From: Moniliella sp. 'wahieum'
Lineage: Eukaryota; Basidiomycota; Moniliellomycetes; Moniliellales; Moniliellaceae
Direction of reading: 5' to 3'
Assembly: GCA_003971905.1 (NCBI GenBank)
Contig: RSEE01000026.1
Span: forward strand, 186,001-250,000
Length of the DNA: 64,000 nucleotides
Under the pieces are notes generated by a model. That model worked only from the letters and a program-made list of their open reading frames with translations. It was not told the DNA's origin and made no database searches. The position numbers were made by a program, and so were the translations under genes. This document shows, piece after piece, positions 21,876 to 34,590 of this stretch. Numbering within the stretch: the first letter of the stretch is position 1; each line of letters begins with the position of its first letter.

Positions 21876-22950
21876 ATGGGAGCCGCTCTCTTCAAGCGAA
21901 AGCGCCCAAGGACCGCCGCTACCCCAGCAGCAGTTGTCTCGGGAGGAGACGAACCCGTCCATGCTCTTCGCGTGTCTGCTCTGCATCCGCCCGAGTCTGA
22001 CAGCGACGCTGAGCAAGACAGTCCTGGCGTTTCAGCGATTGTGGCTAAGAAAAAGAAATCTTCGACTCGGCGAGCGACGGGACAGACTGCCTCCACGGGT
22101 GGCCCAGGTTGCGCCCCACTAGCGACGCATCGGATGACGATGAGGATGACAATGACTGGGTTGACCGTTCGGTGAAACGGCACATGAGGTGGGCACATCT
22201 GGCATTGCTGGCATGGGCAAACGCAAACGTGGCATTGATGGTCTGTTGGAGGGTGTCGACACAGACGCCCAAGCGATCGACCCTTCCGCTTCTTCCACAC
22301 CAGTGACCCAGACCAACGAGGATGGCATATACCGGGGTGCAAAGAACTATTCCTTTCCTTCCTACGCGAGACTCTGGCCAGTCGAGCAAGCTTACCGCCG
22401 CTGCTGCCAAGGGTCCCATTCGTGGTAGCCAGCACATTCGCACTGTCACCACTGTTGACTATCAGCCTGACGTGTGCAAAGACTACAAGGAGACGGGCTA
22501 CTGTGGCTTTGGGGACACTTGCAAGTTCCTACATGATCGTTCGGATTATCTGGCCGGGTGGCAACTCGATACGCTCGCCAACTCTTCTGCTCGCCAGGCT
22601 GAGGCTGACTCGGAAGAGGAACCCGAGGATGATGGGGACGACATCCCTTTCGCCTGTCTGATCTGCCGAAAACCATTTACGGATCCGGTTATGACCCAAT
22701 GCGGGCACTACTTTTGCTCGGCATGTGCGATTAAGCGCTACTCCAAGACGGGCAAGTGCTTTGCCTGTGGTGCCCAGACCCATGGACTGTTCAACTCGGC
22801 AACCCGACTGCTGGAGAAGATGGCGCGCAAGCGCGAGGAAACCCTCAAAGCGCGAGAGGCCCGGCGCAGCCGCTGGGAGGTGGCTGGGCCGGATGATCCC
22901 TCTGCCCAAACCCAGGTGCCCGGTCGGACTCAGGTGCGAGTTCCGGGTAA
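21876..22950 (+). CDS. CWC24: pre-mRNA-splicing factor Cwc24 (RNF113 family)
   Basis: Spliceosome factor that binds the 5' splice site region during activation. ATG 21876 opens MGAALFKRKRPRTAATP, followed by an acidic, disordered part. The core frame reads HIRTVTTVDYQPDVCKDYKE, then a CCCH finger (CKDYKETGYCGFGDTCKFLH), the conserved DRSDYLAGWQL, and a RING finger (CLICRKPFTDPVMTQCGHYF, then C, KRYSKTGKCFACG). The order CCCH then RING, and the linker, are diagnostic. Three frameshifts lie in the N-terminal third. The stop is uncertain: a small frame change gives GARSDSGASSG-stop at 22950, while the uninterrupted frame runs to 23155 through unlikely sequence. Confidence 0.9.
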
Positions 22951-23374
22951 TGTTTATGAGCCCATCTCGATCGTTTTCACATGTTTTGTACCAAGTCATC
23001 CAACTACTACCCTATTTTGCATGATCAAATCCAAAGCAAATACGTTGATAGAGGTAGGCGCATGGGACAGAGAGAGAGGAAAGGAGATAGACAGGCGTGA
23101 GCGTGTGGATGCGAAGCGGAGAGCAGGTCCAGCCCGAGCTGTCTGCGGACGATGACTCGGCGCTCGGAGAATCAAAGCGACACCGCGCCTTCAGCAGCAG
23201 CGCGCTGCCCAGCCGCTCCGCCGCCAGCACGGAGCCAGTGTGGCGCGATCAGGTGCTGCGTTGACCACTGGAATTTTTTCGCCGGCCTTCCAAGCCGCGC
23301 CCTTGGCCTCTCCCGCCCACACCCGCTCTCTGCCCCTCTCGACCACCACCCATCCCACCCTGGACTCTGCCACC
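22951..23374. other. intergenic, CWC24 to LeuRS
   Basis: This contains the CWC24 3' end and the LeuRS 5' region, with a CT-rich stretch just before the LeuRS ATG. No further gene is visible. Confidence 0.5.
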
Positions 23375-26300
23375 ATGGCACCTCCTCCTCCCAAACCGCC
23401 GGCGTCGGCGCCGCCGTCCCCGCTGACCAGCGGGCCCCATCCAGCTGGAGAACACAACCAAACGCGACTACCTGGTGGGCCTGCAGAAGAAGTACCAGGC
23501 CATGTGGGCTGCCGAGCGTGCTTTTGAGGTCAACTCGCCCATGCAGCAGACCCTGACGAAAACACGCCCCGTGCGCCTGGTGAGCCCTCGCTCTCTGCCG
23601 ACCAGATCGCCCATCTGAGCCCCGAGGAGATCCGCCAGCACTACCCAAGTGGCTTGGCACCTTCCCTTACCCGTACATGAACGGCTCTCTCCATATGGGC
23701 CACGCCTTTTCTCTTTCCAAGCTCGAGTTCGCTACTGGCTTCGAGCGCATGCTAGGAAAGAAGGCCCTCTTCCCCTTTGGTTTCCACGCCACGGGTATGC
23801 CGATTCGTGTAAGTACATCGCTTTTGTTCGAATCGTCGCGACGAGCCTGACTGACGCCTCTCGTCTGTCTAGGCTGCCACCGACAAGCTCATTCGCGAGG
23901 TTGAGATGTTTGGCGAGGACTTGTCTGGCTACAAGGAGGACGAGCCGGAGCCTGAAGCGGAAGCTGCGGTGGTGGACCCCAAGGACCCTTCGGCTCGCGA
24001 CCCGTCCAAGGCGACCAAGGGTAAGCTGAACGCCAAGTCGACGGGGCTCAAGTACCAGTTCCAGATCCTGGAGAGCATTGGGGTACCCCGCTCAGAGATT
24101 GCCAAATTCCGTGACACGAACTACTGGTTGGAATATTTCCCTCCCATTGCCCACGAAGACCTGGATGCGCTGGGTGCGCGCATCGACTGGCGTCGGTCCT
24201 TCATCACGACCGACTACAACCCGTATTATGACTCGTTTGTCCGCTGGCAGGTTAACAAGCTTCGCTCTATGGACAAGATCAAGTTTGGAACGCTACACTA
24301 TCTTTTCCCCCAAGGACAACCAGCCGTGCATGGACCACGACCGGTCTGAGGGCGAAGCGCTCAACCCGCAAGAGTACACGGGCCTCAAGATGGAGGTGGT
24401 GCAGTGGGCGGCCAAGGCGGCGCCGCAGGTGGACGCTCTCACTACTGCCAAGGGCCTCAAGGTTTATTTTGTTGCGGCGACGCTGCGTCCGGAAACTATG
24501 TACGGCCAGACCAACTGCTTCGTGGGTCCTAAGATTGATTATGGCCTGTTTGAGTGTCCTGGTGGAGAGGTGTTTGTGTGCACGGACCGTGCGGCGCGGA
24601 ACATGGCCTTCCAGGGCATCTTTGCCCAACGCGGTGAGATCAAGAAGCTGGCCACGATCAAGGGCGCGGACCTGGTGGGCTCGCTGATCAAGGCTCCCTT
24701 TGCCACCAAGTACCCTGAGATTCGTGTTCTGCCTATGGACACGGTCCTGGCCACCAAGGGTACGGGGGTGGTAACCTCGGTTCCTTCGGACTCGCCCGAT
24801 GACTACACCACCCTTCGTGACTTGCAGAAGAAGGCTGAGTTTTATGGGATCGATCCGGCGTGGGTCAAGGACCTGGAGCCTGTGCCTGTGCTCGAGACAC
24901 CCAACTATGGGAACTTGGTTGCTCCCACCCTCGTGCAAAAGCTCAAGATTCAGTCCCCTAAGGACACCAAGGCGCTTGCCGAGGCCAAGGAATTGCGTAC
25001 AAGGAGGGCTTCTACTCGGGTAAGCTCATTGTTGGTGAGTTTGCTGGGGAGGATGTCCAGACTGCCAAGCCAAAAGTCCGCGACGAGATGATCCGTGCTG
25101 GTCTGGCGTTTGCCTATGCTGAACCGGAAGGTCGGGTGGTGTCACGCTCGGGAGACGAATGCGTGGTGGCCTGATGGACCAATGGTACCTCGACTATGGC
25201 GAGGAAAGTTGGCAGGCCTTGGCGCTCAAGGAGGTGAGCAAGCTCAACACGTACACTGCCGACGTCAAGAACGCGTTTGAGGCTGTGATTGGCTGGCTGC
25301 ACCAGTGGGCCTGTGCACGTGGGTACGGGTTGGGTACCAAGCTTCCTTGGGACGACAACTTCATTGTGGAATCGCTGTCAGACTCGACCATCTACATGGC
25401 GTACTACACGGTCGCCCACCTGATTCAGGGCGGGGGCATCAAGGGTTCCAAGCCAGGTCTGCTTGGGATTACTGTGGAGCAAATGACGGACCCTGTATGG
25501 GAGTACATTTTCGGCACATCACCTACGCCGAGACGAAGCAAACGGCCGTGTCGCAGGAAAAGCTGGACATTCTTCGTCGCGAGTTCCGCTACTTTTACCC
25601 GATGGATCTGCGTACCAGTGGCAAGGACTGATTCCCAACCATCTGACTTTTGCATTTACAACCACACTGCTCTCTTTGGCGAAGAGCACTGGCCCCAGGC
25701 GATCCGGGCCAACGGCCACCTGTTGCTGAATGGTGAGAAGATGTCCAAATCCAAGGGCAACTCGCTCACCTTCGCGATGGCGTCGAGAAGTTTGGTGCGG
25801 ATGCGATGCGCGTCTCGCTGGCCGATGCCGGGGATGGCATTGAAGATGCCAACTTGGAGGAGAAAGGTGCCAACTCGAACATTCTTCGTATCTACACCCT
25901 GCTCGAGTGGGCGACCGAGATGGTCAAAGCCGCCAAAGCTGGGGAGCTGCGCACGGACCGAAAAACTCGTTTTGGGACGCCAGCTTTGAGAACGAGACCA
26001 ACCTGGCCATTGTCAAGACCAAGGCGGATTACGAGCAGACGCTGTACAAGGAGGCCACGCGGGATGGGTTTTACGAGTTGATCATGGCGCGCGACCTGTA
26101 CCGGACGCGACGCAGGACATTAAGATGCACGCTGACCTGGTCCGGTACTGGATCCAGACCATTGCGCTGCTCATGTGCCCATTGCCCCCATATGGCTGAG
26201 CACCTCTGGACCGGCATTCTGGAGCAGCCGCGCAGCATCCAGTTTGCGCTCTGGCCCGAGCCCAGCAAGCCCGTCGACCAGAGCGTCAGTGCGGCGACGG

Positions 26301-26882
26301 TTTGCTCGCGTGACCACCAAGCGGATCCGGGACCAGGAGATTGCCCTGCTGCAGACGGCCAAGTCGGGCAAGAAGGGTGGCAAGAAGAATGCCAACGTGG
26401 GCTGGATGCCGGATACGTACGTGGAAAAGGAACCGAAGGAACTGCGCATCTTTGTTGCCAAGGCGTTCCCCCAATGGCAGCGCAAGGTGGTGCGTTGGTG
26501 GACCAGTGGACCGATGCTGAGGGCGTGACGGACGATGTGGCGCTGCGCAAGGAGCTTGCGGCGGCGGGCTTGCTGAAGGATAAAAAGGTGATGCCGTTTG
26601 TGGTGAGCCTCAAGGAGCGTCTCAAGACGTTTGACCGCAACACTGCCTTTACCCGCACCCTGCCCTTTGATGAGGTGGCGACGCTGGAGAGCATCCGTGG
26701 CTATCTCGCTCGCACCATGCAATTTGCCCAGGTCATCGTCGAGTCGGCTGATGACCTGATTGCCGCGTTGCCCCCCGCCCAAGGACGCCAGCGCCTTCCC
26801 CGACCGCAAGACCCTCGAGCTGGCCGAGCCAGGACGGCCTTCGTTTGTCTTCTACAACCAGGGCAAGGCGCCATCAGCCTAA
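23375..26882 (+). CDS. CDC60: cytosolic leucyl-tRNA synthetase
   Basis: Class I aminoacyl-tRNA synthetase that charges tRNA-Leu. ATG 23375 ([14 protein letters not shown]), then [19 protein letters not shown]. The HIGH motif is in [20 protein letters not shown]. An intron at 23809-23872 (GTAAGT...CTGAC...TAG) follows [11 protein letters not shown]. The CP1 editing domain is present: [16 protein letters not shown] and [36 protein letters not shown] and [20 protein letters not shown] follow, then [13 protein letters not shown] (KMSKS loop). The C-terminus [17 protein letters not shown] stops at 26882. About ten frameshifts interrupt it; at 25769-25770 a C run is one base short right after the KMSKS loop. 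The full length, about 1,140 residues, fits the eukaryotic cytosolic enzyme and not the mitochondrial one. Confidence 0.95.
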
Positions 26883-27066
26883 GCACCAACGAACTACGTT
26901 GTCCATTCCATCCTTCTTGTCATGTTCGGCTGGATGAGGTGCGCACATGGTATAATCAGTAGATCCTCCTCCTCTGCTCTGACCGTGCTCAGTGCCAGTA
27001 TAGATAGCGATCTTGACGAGTCGGAGGACACGTCCAAACTCAAGCACAAAACGTGCTTTTTTGGAG

Positions 27067-27138
27067 AGCAATAGCAGTAGCAGTAGCGGGAGCGGTAGCG
27101 ACAGCGGTAGTAGTAGTAGTCGCAGTGGTAGCAGTAGA
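27067..27138. repeat. AGY trinucleotide repeat
   Basis: Imperfect AGC/AGT/GGT-type triplets lie in the short gap between the LeuRS stop (26882) and the transcription factor stop (27172). This is between convergent genes and appears non-coding. Confidence 0.7.
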
Positions 27139-27171
27139 TAGCGCTGGCAGGGAACCGAGTCATAGCAAAGC

Positions 27172-30100
27172 CTAGCCTAGGCCGAGACCAACTGCTGTCC
27201 TCGGGCTTGTGGGTCGGTGGGGCCGAGCCCGGGGCGCTGTTGGAGCTGGCAAGGCCGAAGGCGAAGTGGTAGGTAACGCCAGCGAAAGGCCCGAGAGACA
27301 AGCTGGCATACCTGTTGGCGATCCGCCAGGGCCCGGGCCGAGCCCATCGACGCTCGGCACCGGTGCGCCGGTGCGACGGGAACGGGCGCGGAAAAGTCAA
27401 AGCCGAGCATGTTGGACCACCACGCGACACTTTCCGACGTTGGCTGCGACGAGTCCGGGCGGAGAGGTCGTTGGCGTTGAGTGCGCCGAGGCGAGTGAGC
27501 CGCTCCAACGGCTCGTACGCACTGCCGGCCTGGGGGGTAGAGAAGTAAGTGCGTGGGGCCAGAACGGTGCTTGGCCACAGTACCCTTCCAACAGGGGACC
27601 CAGTTGCTGCCCAGCGCCGCTGCCGTCGCAGCAGCAATGTCCCCGCCCAAGGCAAAGTCCGGCACAGGCATCCCAACCGACGGCACAGGTACCGTATTCA
27701 GCGGCATGAGTGGCAACCCCAAGTCCAACACCCCAGACGGCGCGAATCTGTCCGAACCGGTGCAGGCGCAGGGACCAATCCTACTTCCGGCACAGGCTCA
27801 GGTCCAGGCACAGGCACAGGCAGGCACAGGCACAGATACCGGCGCCGTACTTTCCTCTGACGCGCCGGCCATGGTGCCACCGGCGAAGGCGAACGAGCAG
27901 CAAGGCCGCGCTGTGCCGATTCGACCTGTGTGGCGGTCAAGCTGGCCAAGACGCGGAGTGCATGTCGCATCTTGGGCAACTCCTTCCACCGCGTCGGCGC
28001 CTTGTCCACGGCGCTACACAGGTCGTTGATGGAGATGAGGTTGTGCTGGGCGACCGGGTCCGGTTGGCCAGAGAAGCGTGATGAACGCGGCGGTCACGCC
28101 GGCATGGAAACACAGGTAGAGCGTGCGCCACATGGAAAACGAACGCAAGTGGCCCAAGTGGGCGTTCATCAGGTGCAGCGCCGAACGCATGACGGCAATG
28201 CTCAGTGTGCATACAGCCTTGGGGCTGCGCAGCCACGCCTCCCTCTCGTCCAACTTCTCGTCCGCTGGCGCCGCAGCCAAAGTCGAGGAGGATGCACGTC
28301 GTTTCCCCTTGTCTTGCCGTCCCAGTGGGCTGGCGCGCTCGTTGTTCAGCCAAGGAGCGTTCCCGCGCCAGGTGGCCGCGGTGGGTAAACATCAGCACGG
28401 CAAATACATCCATCGCCAAGTCACACGCTTGTTGGATGTCTTTCAAGCCACGGTACGCCGATGAGTTGGACCATTCCCGTCCTCCGGCAGCAGCTACCTC
28501 CTTGACCAGCCAAGCGGGTGGGTGAAAGGTGGCGTCGTGCAGTTGGGACGTGTCGGTAATGTCGAGGCGGAGGGCCGGCGGGAGGGTGAGGTACCACGAC
28601 AGACCGTCCTTGGTCCATTGCGCCAACTGTGCCACGTCCCAGTCGATCGCTTGGCTTGGATCAAGCAGTCGTTGGCGCATGAGCATCGCAAGGCCACATT
28701 GGGCCTCGTGGTACGTCGTTGGTGGCCCCTCGGACGACGGCGGCATCAAGGAGACAGCCGCGGCCGCCGAGGAGGGCCCCTGCTGGATAGTTGGGGGAGT
28801 GGAAGTGCCCCCGGGAGGGGTGGTCATCGGTGGTGAACCAAGCAATGGCCAGTGGACGGCCATAAATCGCCGACAGTTGGGCGTCCTGCAGTACGATGGC
28901 CCACCACAGCGTGCGACGGTTGACTGCGTCGAGTTGGGTCGGTTGCGGGCGGAGGCGAACAGGGTCAATGTAAGCCAATGGCCTGAGCTTGCCGTGTGAT
29001 GGAGCCGAGCAAAGGCCAGAAGAAGCTGTGCGGTCCGTGTTACGTAGATAGAGTCCCACCAACAACTGGGCATGGATCGTCTGCAACGTAGGAGCGGAGA
29101 GGAAGGAGCAGAGACGCAGAGCTTGATAGGTGGCGCTGAGGAAGCGGTCGGTGACAAAGTAGGGAGAACGAGTGCGCACGGCCTCCAATCCACTCGCGTT
29201 GGCATTCATATCGGGGCCCAAAGTACCACGGGCAGTTTGGTTGCCCGAACTGGGGCCCATCGGTTGAGGCGGACGGGTCAGCGTCGGGACCGACGGCGGT
29301 AGCGTCGCCACTAATCTCCCTGCTGCTAGGTTGAGAGGCCCGCTGGTTCGGCGGCCAGTAGCCCTGAAAAGCACCAATTTTGGGTGATTCCAAGTTCCCG
29401 TTGCGGCCCAGGGCAAATACCATAAGGTAGAGCGCCATGTCAGGCAAGGCCACCTTGCGCTTCTCCTCGAGGGCAAGTCGATAAAGGTCTGAACCCCACG
29501 CAAGAGCGAGGGCCTGCCAAGCCGGGCCACTTGGGCGCAAAGAATTGCGAAAACGAGTTGAGGTCATCGGCAACTCCTCCGTCTGTTCCCACAGAGAGCT
29601 GACCTCGTGGCGGAACACCTCCGGGTCTGACGACCAGATCGTCGAGAAAGGGTAGGAATCGTTCTCGTTAAACAGGAATCCGTCCATGGCGTCACGCAAG
29701 TTGCGACGCAGCTGCGATCGCCCCGACATGGTGTTGTTTTCCGGCTGACTGCAGCTCACCAGTCCCAGTGCCGATTGCGATGCCATTGACGGAGCCGCCT
29801 CCAACCGTACCTGCCACACTAACGCCGGCATCGCTTTCCGAGTGAGACGAGCGCGTGTCCGCCGTGGCATCGAACCGGAAGGAAGGCATTGTACCAGAAG
29901 CGGAGCGCCGCGCGTGATCGTGCTGGGCCAGCCCGGGTGCGTATCGGGCACTCCTGCATCCATGCCCACACGGTCACCTGCTCGGGCCTGCGCGACAGCC
30001 CGACGCTCGCGGTCCACAGCCTTGTCCGCCACGTCGTTCATGCTGATGGAGGATACATAATACATACCGGCGCCATTGACATTGGTCACATTGTGGGCGG

Positions 30101-31315
30101 TAGCGTGGCAGGAGTGGTACGACCACGGTCCCCGCGGTGATAGGGCGGCCCATGTGGCGGATGGAATGGCCACGGGGGCTGGTCGTCGTACTCAGCGGCG
30201 CAGCAGAGCGGGAACGGTCGTCATCATACGCCAAGTGGGGCCGAGGAGCGAGCGGCGAATGGGGCGAGCCGCGTCCTGCCCCAACGTCGAAAGCGCCTCG
30301 ACAGCAATGCGAGACTGTCTTTGCTGTCGGCAGAGCCCAAGGCGTAGGCGGGGGGCGGGGCATAGTGGCCTCTGTCCATGGGTGGCATGCCGCGGGAGCG
30401 CCAGCTCTCCCTGGACGGGGGGGGGGGTGAAAGCGTCAGTGTACCTGCCCCAAGCCTGCGCCCAAGGGTGCGGCGGAGGGAAAGGAGGATTGGATACGTA
30501 CGTAGTTGCTCGGTCGTCGAGCCGGGGCCGTTTTTGGCGGTGCAAGTCGGGTGGCGACGGGTACTGTCGTTGTGGGGTGGGCCCAGCATCCGACACAAAG
30601 GGGGGGCGGGGAACAGGGGCGCCCCAGGGTGCGCGTGGAGGCCAGTCCCGGTTCCCTTCCACGCCCGGCAGGAGTTGGCCGTGGGCGAGGCGGCGCGGCG
30701 GTGGCGACGCGAGTGGGTGTGGCTGACGGCCGCTCCAGGATGCGAACGGTGGTGGCCGCGCGATCCTGTGGCTGCGACCGAGGGCAGAGGCGGTGTCGGC
30801 GTGGGAGCCGACCCAAACACGGGCACCGGGGCGGCCGTGGCCGCCACCAGCGGCGGAAGCGGCAGCAAAGTGGCGGCATGGGACGAGTGTTGGACGGCGG
30901 GGTGCAGGAGCGCAGGCCCTCGGGGGTGGGGATGGGGATGGGGATCGGCACGGGCGCTGCGGGGGGTTAGCGGGGGCGGCGGCAGTGGAGGGGGGCGCGG
31001 CGCGGCGGCGGGAGGCGGGGCGGGTGCCGAGGCGGGGGTCGTACTCGCACACGAGGTTGGGGTGGGCGCGCAGCGCGAGCACTGGGGCTGGACGCGGTCG
31101 CACTTGCGCTTGGCGGAGAGGCAGGGCAGACACGACTTGGGGATGCGGACGCGGCGGCGACGGGGCGGCGTGGGACGTGCTGGCCGTCGTCGTCGGTGAG
31201 GGCTCTGGTCGGGGTCGTGTTGGTCGTGTTGGTCGTGTTCGTCGTCGTGTGGGAGAAGGTGTCGGGGTGGGGTGTTCGGTGGCGGGGGCGGGGGCGCTGT
31301 GCCCGCAGCAGGCAT
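27172..31315 (-). CDS. Zn(II)2Cys6 transcription factor
   Basis: Fungal binuclear-zinc-cluster regulator, nuclear. ATG 31315 (MPAAGTAPPPPPPNTPP) leads into a basic stretch and the cluster KSCLPCLSAKRKCDRVQPQC, continuing SRC and, after a frame change, NPNLVCEYDP; this gives C-x2-C-x6-C-x6-C-x2-C and the last Cys. A long Pro/Ser-rich linker follows (about 30.2-31.0 kb). The fungal-specific regulatory domain then has WSSDPEVFRHEVSSLWEQTE, FLSATYQALRLCSFLSAP and AVNRRTLWWAIVLQDAQLSA. The C-terminal part contains SESVAWWSNMLGFDFSAP and ends in SPRTAVGLGLG with the stop at 27172. Many frameshifts. At about 1,300 residues it is long for the family. The target pathway cannot be inferred; no metabolic cluster lies next to it. 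Confidence 0.85.
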
Positions 31316-31370
31316 GGTGGGCGGCGGGGGGCGGGGGGAGGCGGTGGGGGGGGGGGAGGAGGCGCCATGC

Positions 31371-31405
31371 GGCGTTTGGCGTTCGGCGTTTGGCGTTCGG
31401 CGTTC
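31371..31405. repeat. five GGCGTTY heptamers
   Basis: Five perfect-phase 7-bp units, GGCGTTT and GGCGTTC in mixed order, lie 55 bases upstream of the zinc-cluster factor's ATG. Confidence 0.9.
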
Positions 31406-31953
31406 GGCTGGCTTAGCGCAGAGGCAGGAGGGGTGGCCGTTAGATCTTAGAGGCGGCAAAAGGGGCTCGGCCGGTGCTGCCGTGGGCTGAGCACTGCTGG
31501 CGCGTCTCAGAACGCAGAGACGCCACGAGCGGCTCTGGAAGCAGCCTGGCTGAGATCGAGGCGTCTCATCCGTCATCCGTCAGCCTCATCCCTCTCGTCC
31601 CAGAAGCCCCGCCTGGCTCCATCCATGATGAATGATGAATCATTGTGCTTCCGGCCCGGCCTCCTCTTGCACGGCCAGTCTCGCCCGCCTCGCTGGCCCT
31701 GGCTGGCCCGGCGGCAGCACCCACCCGCCGGCTAAAACCCCTCCCTTCGCCCGGCGGTTTGCTGGCCCCGTGCTACCCCGGGAGCCCAGCGCCCCTGGGC
31801 CCGGAGGCGCACCCCGCCAGTGTCCCTCGGCTCGTTGCCCAGCACCCCACTGCGCCCCCCGCTGCCCCTCTTTCTCCGCCTCCCCTGCACGGCGCCACAC
31901 GCCGACATGCCCTGGACCCCTGCGCTTGGGCGGTGTTGTCGGCTGATTTTACG

Positions 31954-31988
31954 TCACATCTCACATCTCACATCTCGCATCTCACGCC
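31954..31988. repeat. five TCACATC-type heptamers
   Basis: Three exact TCACATC units, then TCGCATC and TCACGCC, all in one 7-bp phase. Confidence 0.85.
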
Positions 31989-32358
31989 TATCACATCTCA
32001 CACGTGACGATACATCAAGATTCAATTGCATCCGTATTCCAGGCTGGAGCTCGGCTCTGCTCGCCTCTGTTCGGCTCTGCTCGGGCTGGATCTTATTCGC
32101 CACAGGATGCATGACGCGGCGTGGGGATGCATGACGGGGACGCTCGTGCGTGTCGTGCATCGCCTCTGAGACTGCCCGGAACATTCGTGCAGTTGGCAAT
32201 GTTTCAAGTTGGGTGCTGAGATGGTGATGATCAGTCAATGCGGCGCGGCCTGACTGGGCTGGGCAGGGCAGCGTAACCCCCGTCGCAAGACCCAATCTCC
32301 TGCCTACCTCCATCTGCTTGACGACGGGAGTGCGAATCCACATCCATCCATTCCAAGT

Positions 32359-34590
32359 TCACTCCAGCTCGTTCCACTGGGGTCGTGCACACGACGCTCG
32401 TACGCTCCCTCGTCGTCCGCCACCCCCAGCGCCTCGCCGTCTGACCCGCCCGCCTCACTCAGCGCCGGGCCAACCGACGCGCGCCGCGCCTTGGAACTCT
32501 TCCGCGGCTTGTGCCGCACCGAGCGCAGAACATGCTCCGGTGGCAGTTCCCCATCGTTGTCTCCCTCGCCTGCTGACAGCGCAGCATCAAACTCGTCGCC
32601 CTCGACATAATCCATCGCTGCTGCCAAACCATCCGGATCGTCGATCAACCCATCTCTCTCGGATCCAGCCACGCCCGAAATTGATGCTCGGCGCTTGCCT
32701 TTCTTCTTGTCCTCTGCCCCAGGGAACAATCTCCCAGTGCAGCATAGTTGATCTTTTGGCTGAACCGCCGGTTCTGCACCATCTTCGTTGCCGCATCGGC
32801 AGCCGATGAGCCCATCGCGTTCGCAGCATCCCGCACCACCCGGCCCCGCCTCCGACGCATAGCTTCGAGGGGGGTAGGCCGCGCTTGAGATCCTCTTCTT
32901 CCTTGATGGCCTTGACCAACGCTTGTTGCAGGTATTCCTTGTTGAACTCCGTCCAAACCCGTTCCTTGATAGCTTGCTCCTCCTCGTCCAACAGGTAGCC
33001 ATCCAACTCCTCCTCGTCCAGACCAGCAAAGGGATCGCCTTGATCTTCTTTTGGTGTCTTGCTCTTCCTGGACTTGCGCCGGCGCTTGCGCTGCCGCCCC
33101 TCCTCCCCATCCTGCGTCTGGGTGGGCACCAGCGTCGCTTGTGACTGACCCACTTGGGTAGAGGGGTCAACCGCCGTCGCCTGGGACAAGTGCTTGTGTG
33201 CAACATCCTCTGCTCGTTCGGCGGCCGTCATGCGTGCCCTTCGTTCCCGTTCGTTTTGCGCCTCGATCGCGAGATCCAAATCGGTACGAAGCAAATTCGA
33301 GTCGAGGAATTGCTGTACTTCGCCGGCGATCGCCCCATCAAACTGTTCCTCCAACTTTTCGTTTCCTTCTTGAAGGGGGGCCAGTACGGACTGGGTGGCT
33401 TCCTGATCCTGTTCTTGTTCTCGTTCTTGTTCCCCTCCTCCTCCTCGTCCTCCTCCTCCTCACCTGAGGAGGACGCGTTTTCTTCATCCAGGATGCCAAG
33501 CTCTTCCTTTTTCTGCTGAAGTAGTGCTTCTTTCTTGCGGTTCCGTATTGTTGAAGGCGGTAGCACGTCATCCTCCGCTGGCGCGTCCCATAGTTCCCGA
33601 ACTCAGCAATCGACATGGACCCAGCTTTGGTGTCCCGAAACTCGTCGAGACGACGCTTCAGTGTTGTATCCGCCACCTTGACCACCTGCACAATCTCGGC
33701 GACCGAGCGACGAAATTGTTCATCCGTGCCGCGATGAGTAAGCATGCGCCCGTGATGCCCGAGGGCCGGCGGCCCTGGACCAGCCAGTCGTTCTTAAACC
33801 GGGTGCAGAGCCGTGTGGCATCCAGAATGACCTTGTCCTCTTCGTCGCCAAAGTCGAGCATCTTGGCAAAGCGGCGAATGTAGAGCGATGGATCAGCCAA
33901 GGAGAGATCACGTTGCTCTGGGTCAAAGCGAAGGAGCGACGTGAGCGCAGGTACGCACGACCAAAGACAAACACGTTTACCTGGGCAAGAAAAAGGCACA
34001 AGAAAGAAAGAAAAAGAGTCAATACCCGGCTCGTGGAACCGAACCGAGGCTGAAGAGGAAAGGAAGCGGCTTGCGTACCTTGACGGCGTCGGCCACCTCG
34101 ATGAGCATGATGGGCACTTTGGCGCGGCGGAGGCAAGATAGACGCAAGCGCCATAGCTGTATTCCGACTTGCGTCCGGGGATCACGCTGCCGCGCTTCGG
34201 TGTCCACCTCATTGGTGACGGGATGGAGAAAGGGAGTGGCGCCCTGGCCAATATTGAGGGCCAATTGAAAAATGCGCGAGGCCATTTGGTGCAGCTGCAC
34301 CGACTCGACACCCAAGCGGCGGCACAAGCCGCGAATTTCCGTGTCGGCACGCATCATGGTCACTGCACGGCCATCGCCGTCGCCGTACTTGCGTCCGCCG
34401 GGACCGACCATGGAGTGGCGGCCCGACGCACTGACCTGCGTCCCCTGGACCGTCGCTGCTCCCGCGGACGTTTCGCCAAACGTGACGTCGTTCACAATCT
34501 CCGACTCGCCAAGGACGTGGCCGCACGTGTGCAGACCAGGGTGCCGTCCATGCGGTCCACATCGCTCGAGCCGCATTGGGGACACTTCAT
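32359..34590 (-). CDS. BRF1: TFIIIB subunit Brf1
   Basis: RNA polymerase III initiation factor. ATG 34590 opens the zinc ribbon MKCPQCGSSDVDRMDGTLVC, then the B-reader-like VNDVTFGETSAGAATVQGTQ. First cyclin fold: ESVQLHQMASRIFQLALNIG, then KVPIMLIEVADAVK. An intron at 33981-34078 separates this from VNVFVFGRAYLRS. Second fold: SLADPSLYIRRFAKMLDFGD and DWLVQGRRPSGITGACLLIA. The C-terminal half is acidic, with the conserved TBP-binding part KERVWTEFNKEYLQQALVKA and SQKINYAALGRLF. The end is best read as DPQWNELE-stop at 32359, which needs one more base in the G run at 32379-32382 (read on the plus strand). An upstream in-frame extension exists but family starts are at the ribbon. The tRNA gene at 6804 is one class of Brf1 target. 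Confidence 0.93.

Larger units (their letters stand above)
31316..32358. other. intergenic, 5' of the Zn2Cys6 gene, 3' of BRF1
   Basis: This is promoter territory for the zinc-cluster gene and the 3' flank of BRF1. It holds a G-rich tract near 31345-31360, two heptamer arrays listed separately, and a 10-bp-period CTCGGCTCTG-type repeat near 32046-32088. No supported gene is visible. Confidence 0.55.

Noticed and set aside
23375-26882. Reading LeuRS as a decayed pseudogene
   Set aside because: All catalytic and editing motifs are intact between the breaks, the enzyme is essential, and the same homopolymer-type breaks occur in every other housekeeping gene here.
30137-31199. Long plus-strand Gly/Arg-rich frames opposite the zinc-cluster gene
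   Set aside because: They are antisense by-products of the GC- and Pro-rich linker; the minus strand carries the zinc cluster and regulatory domain.
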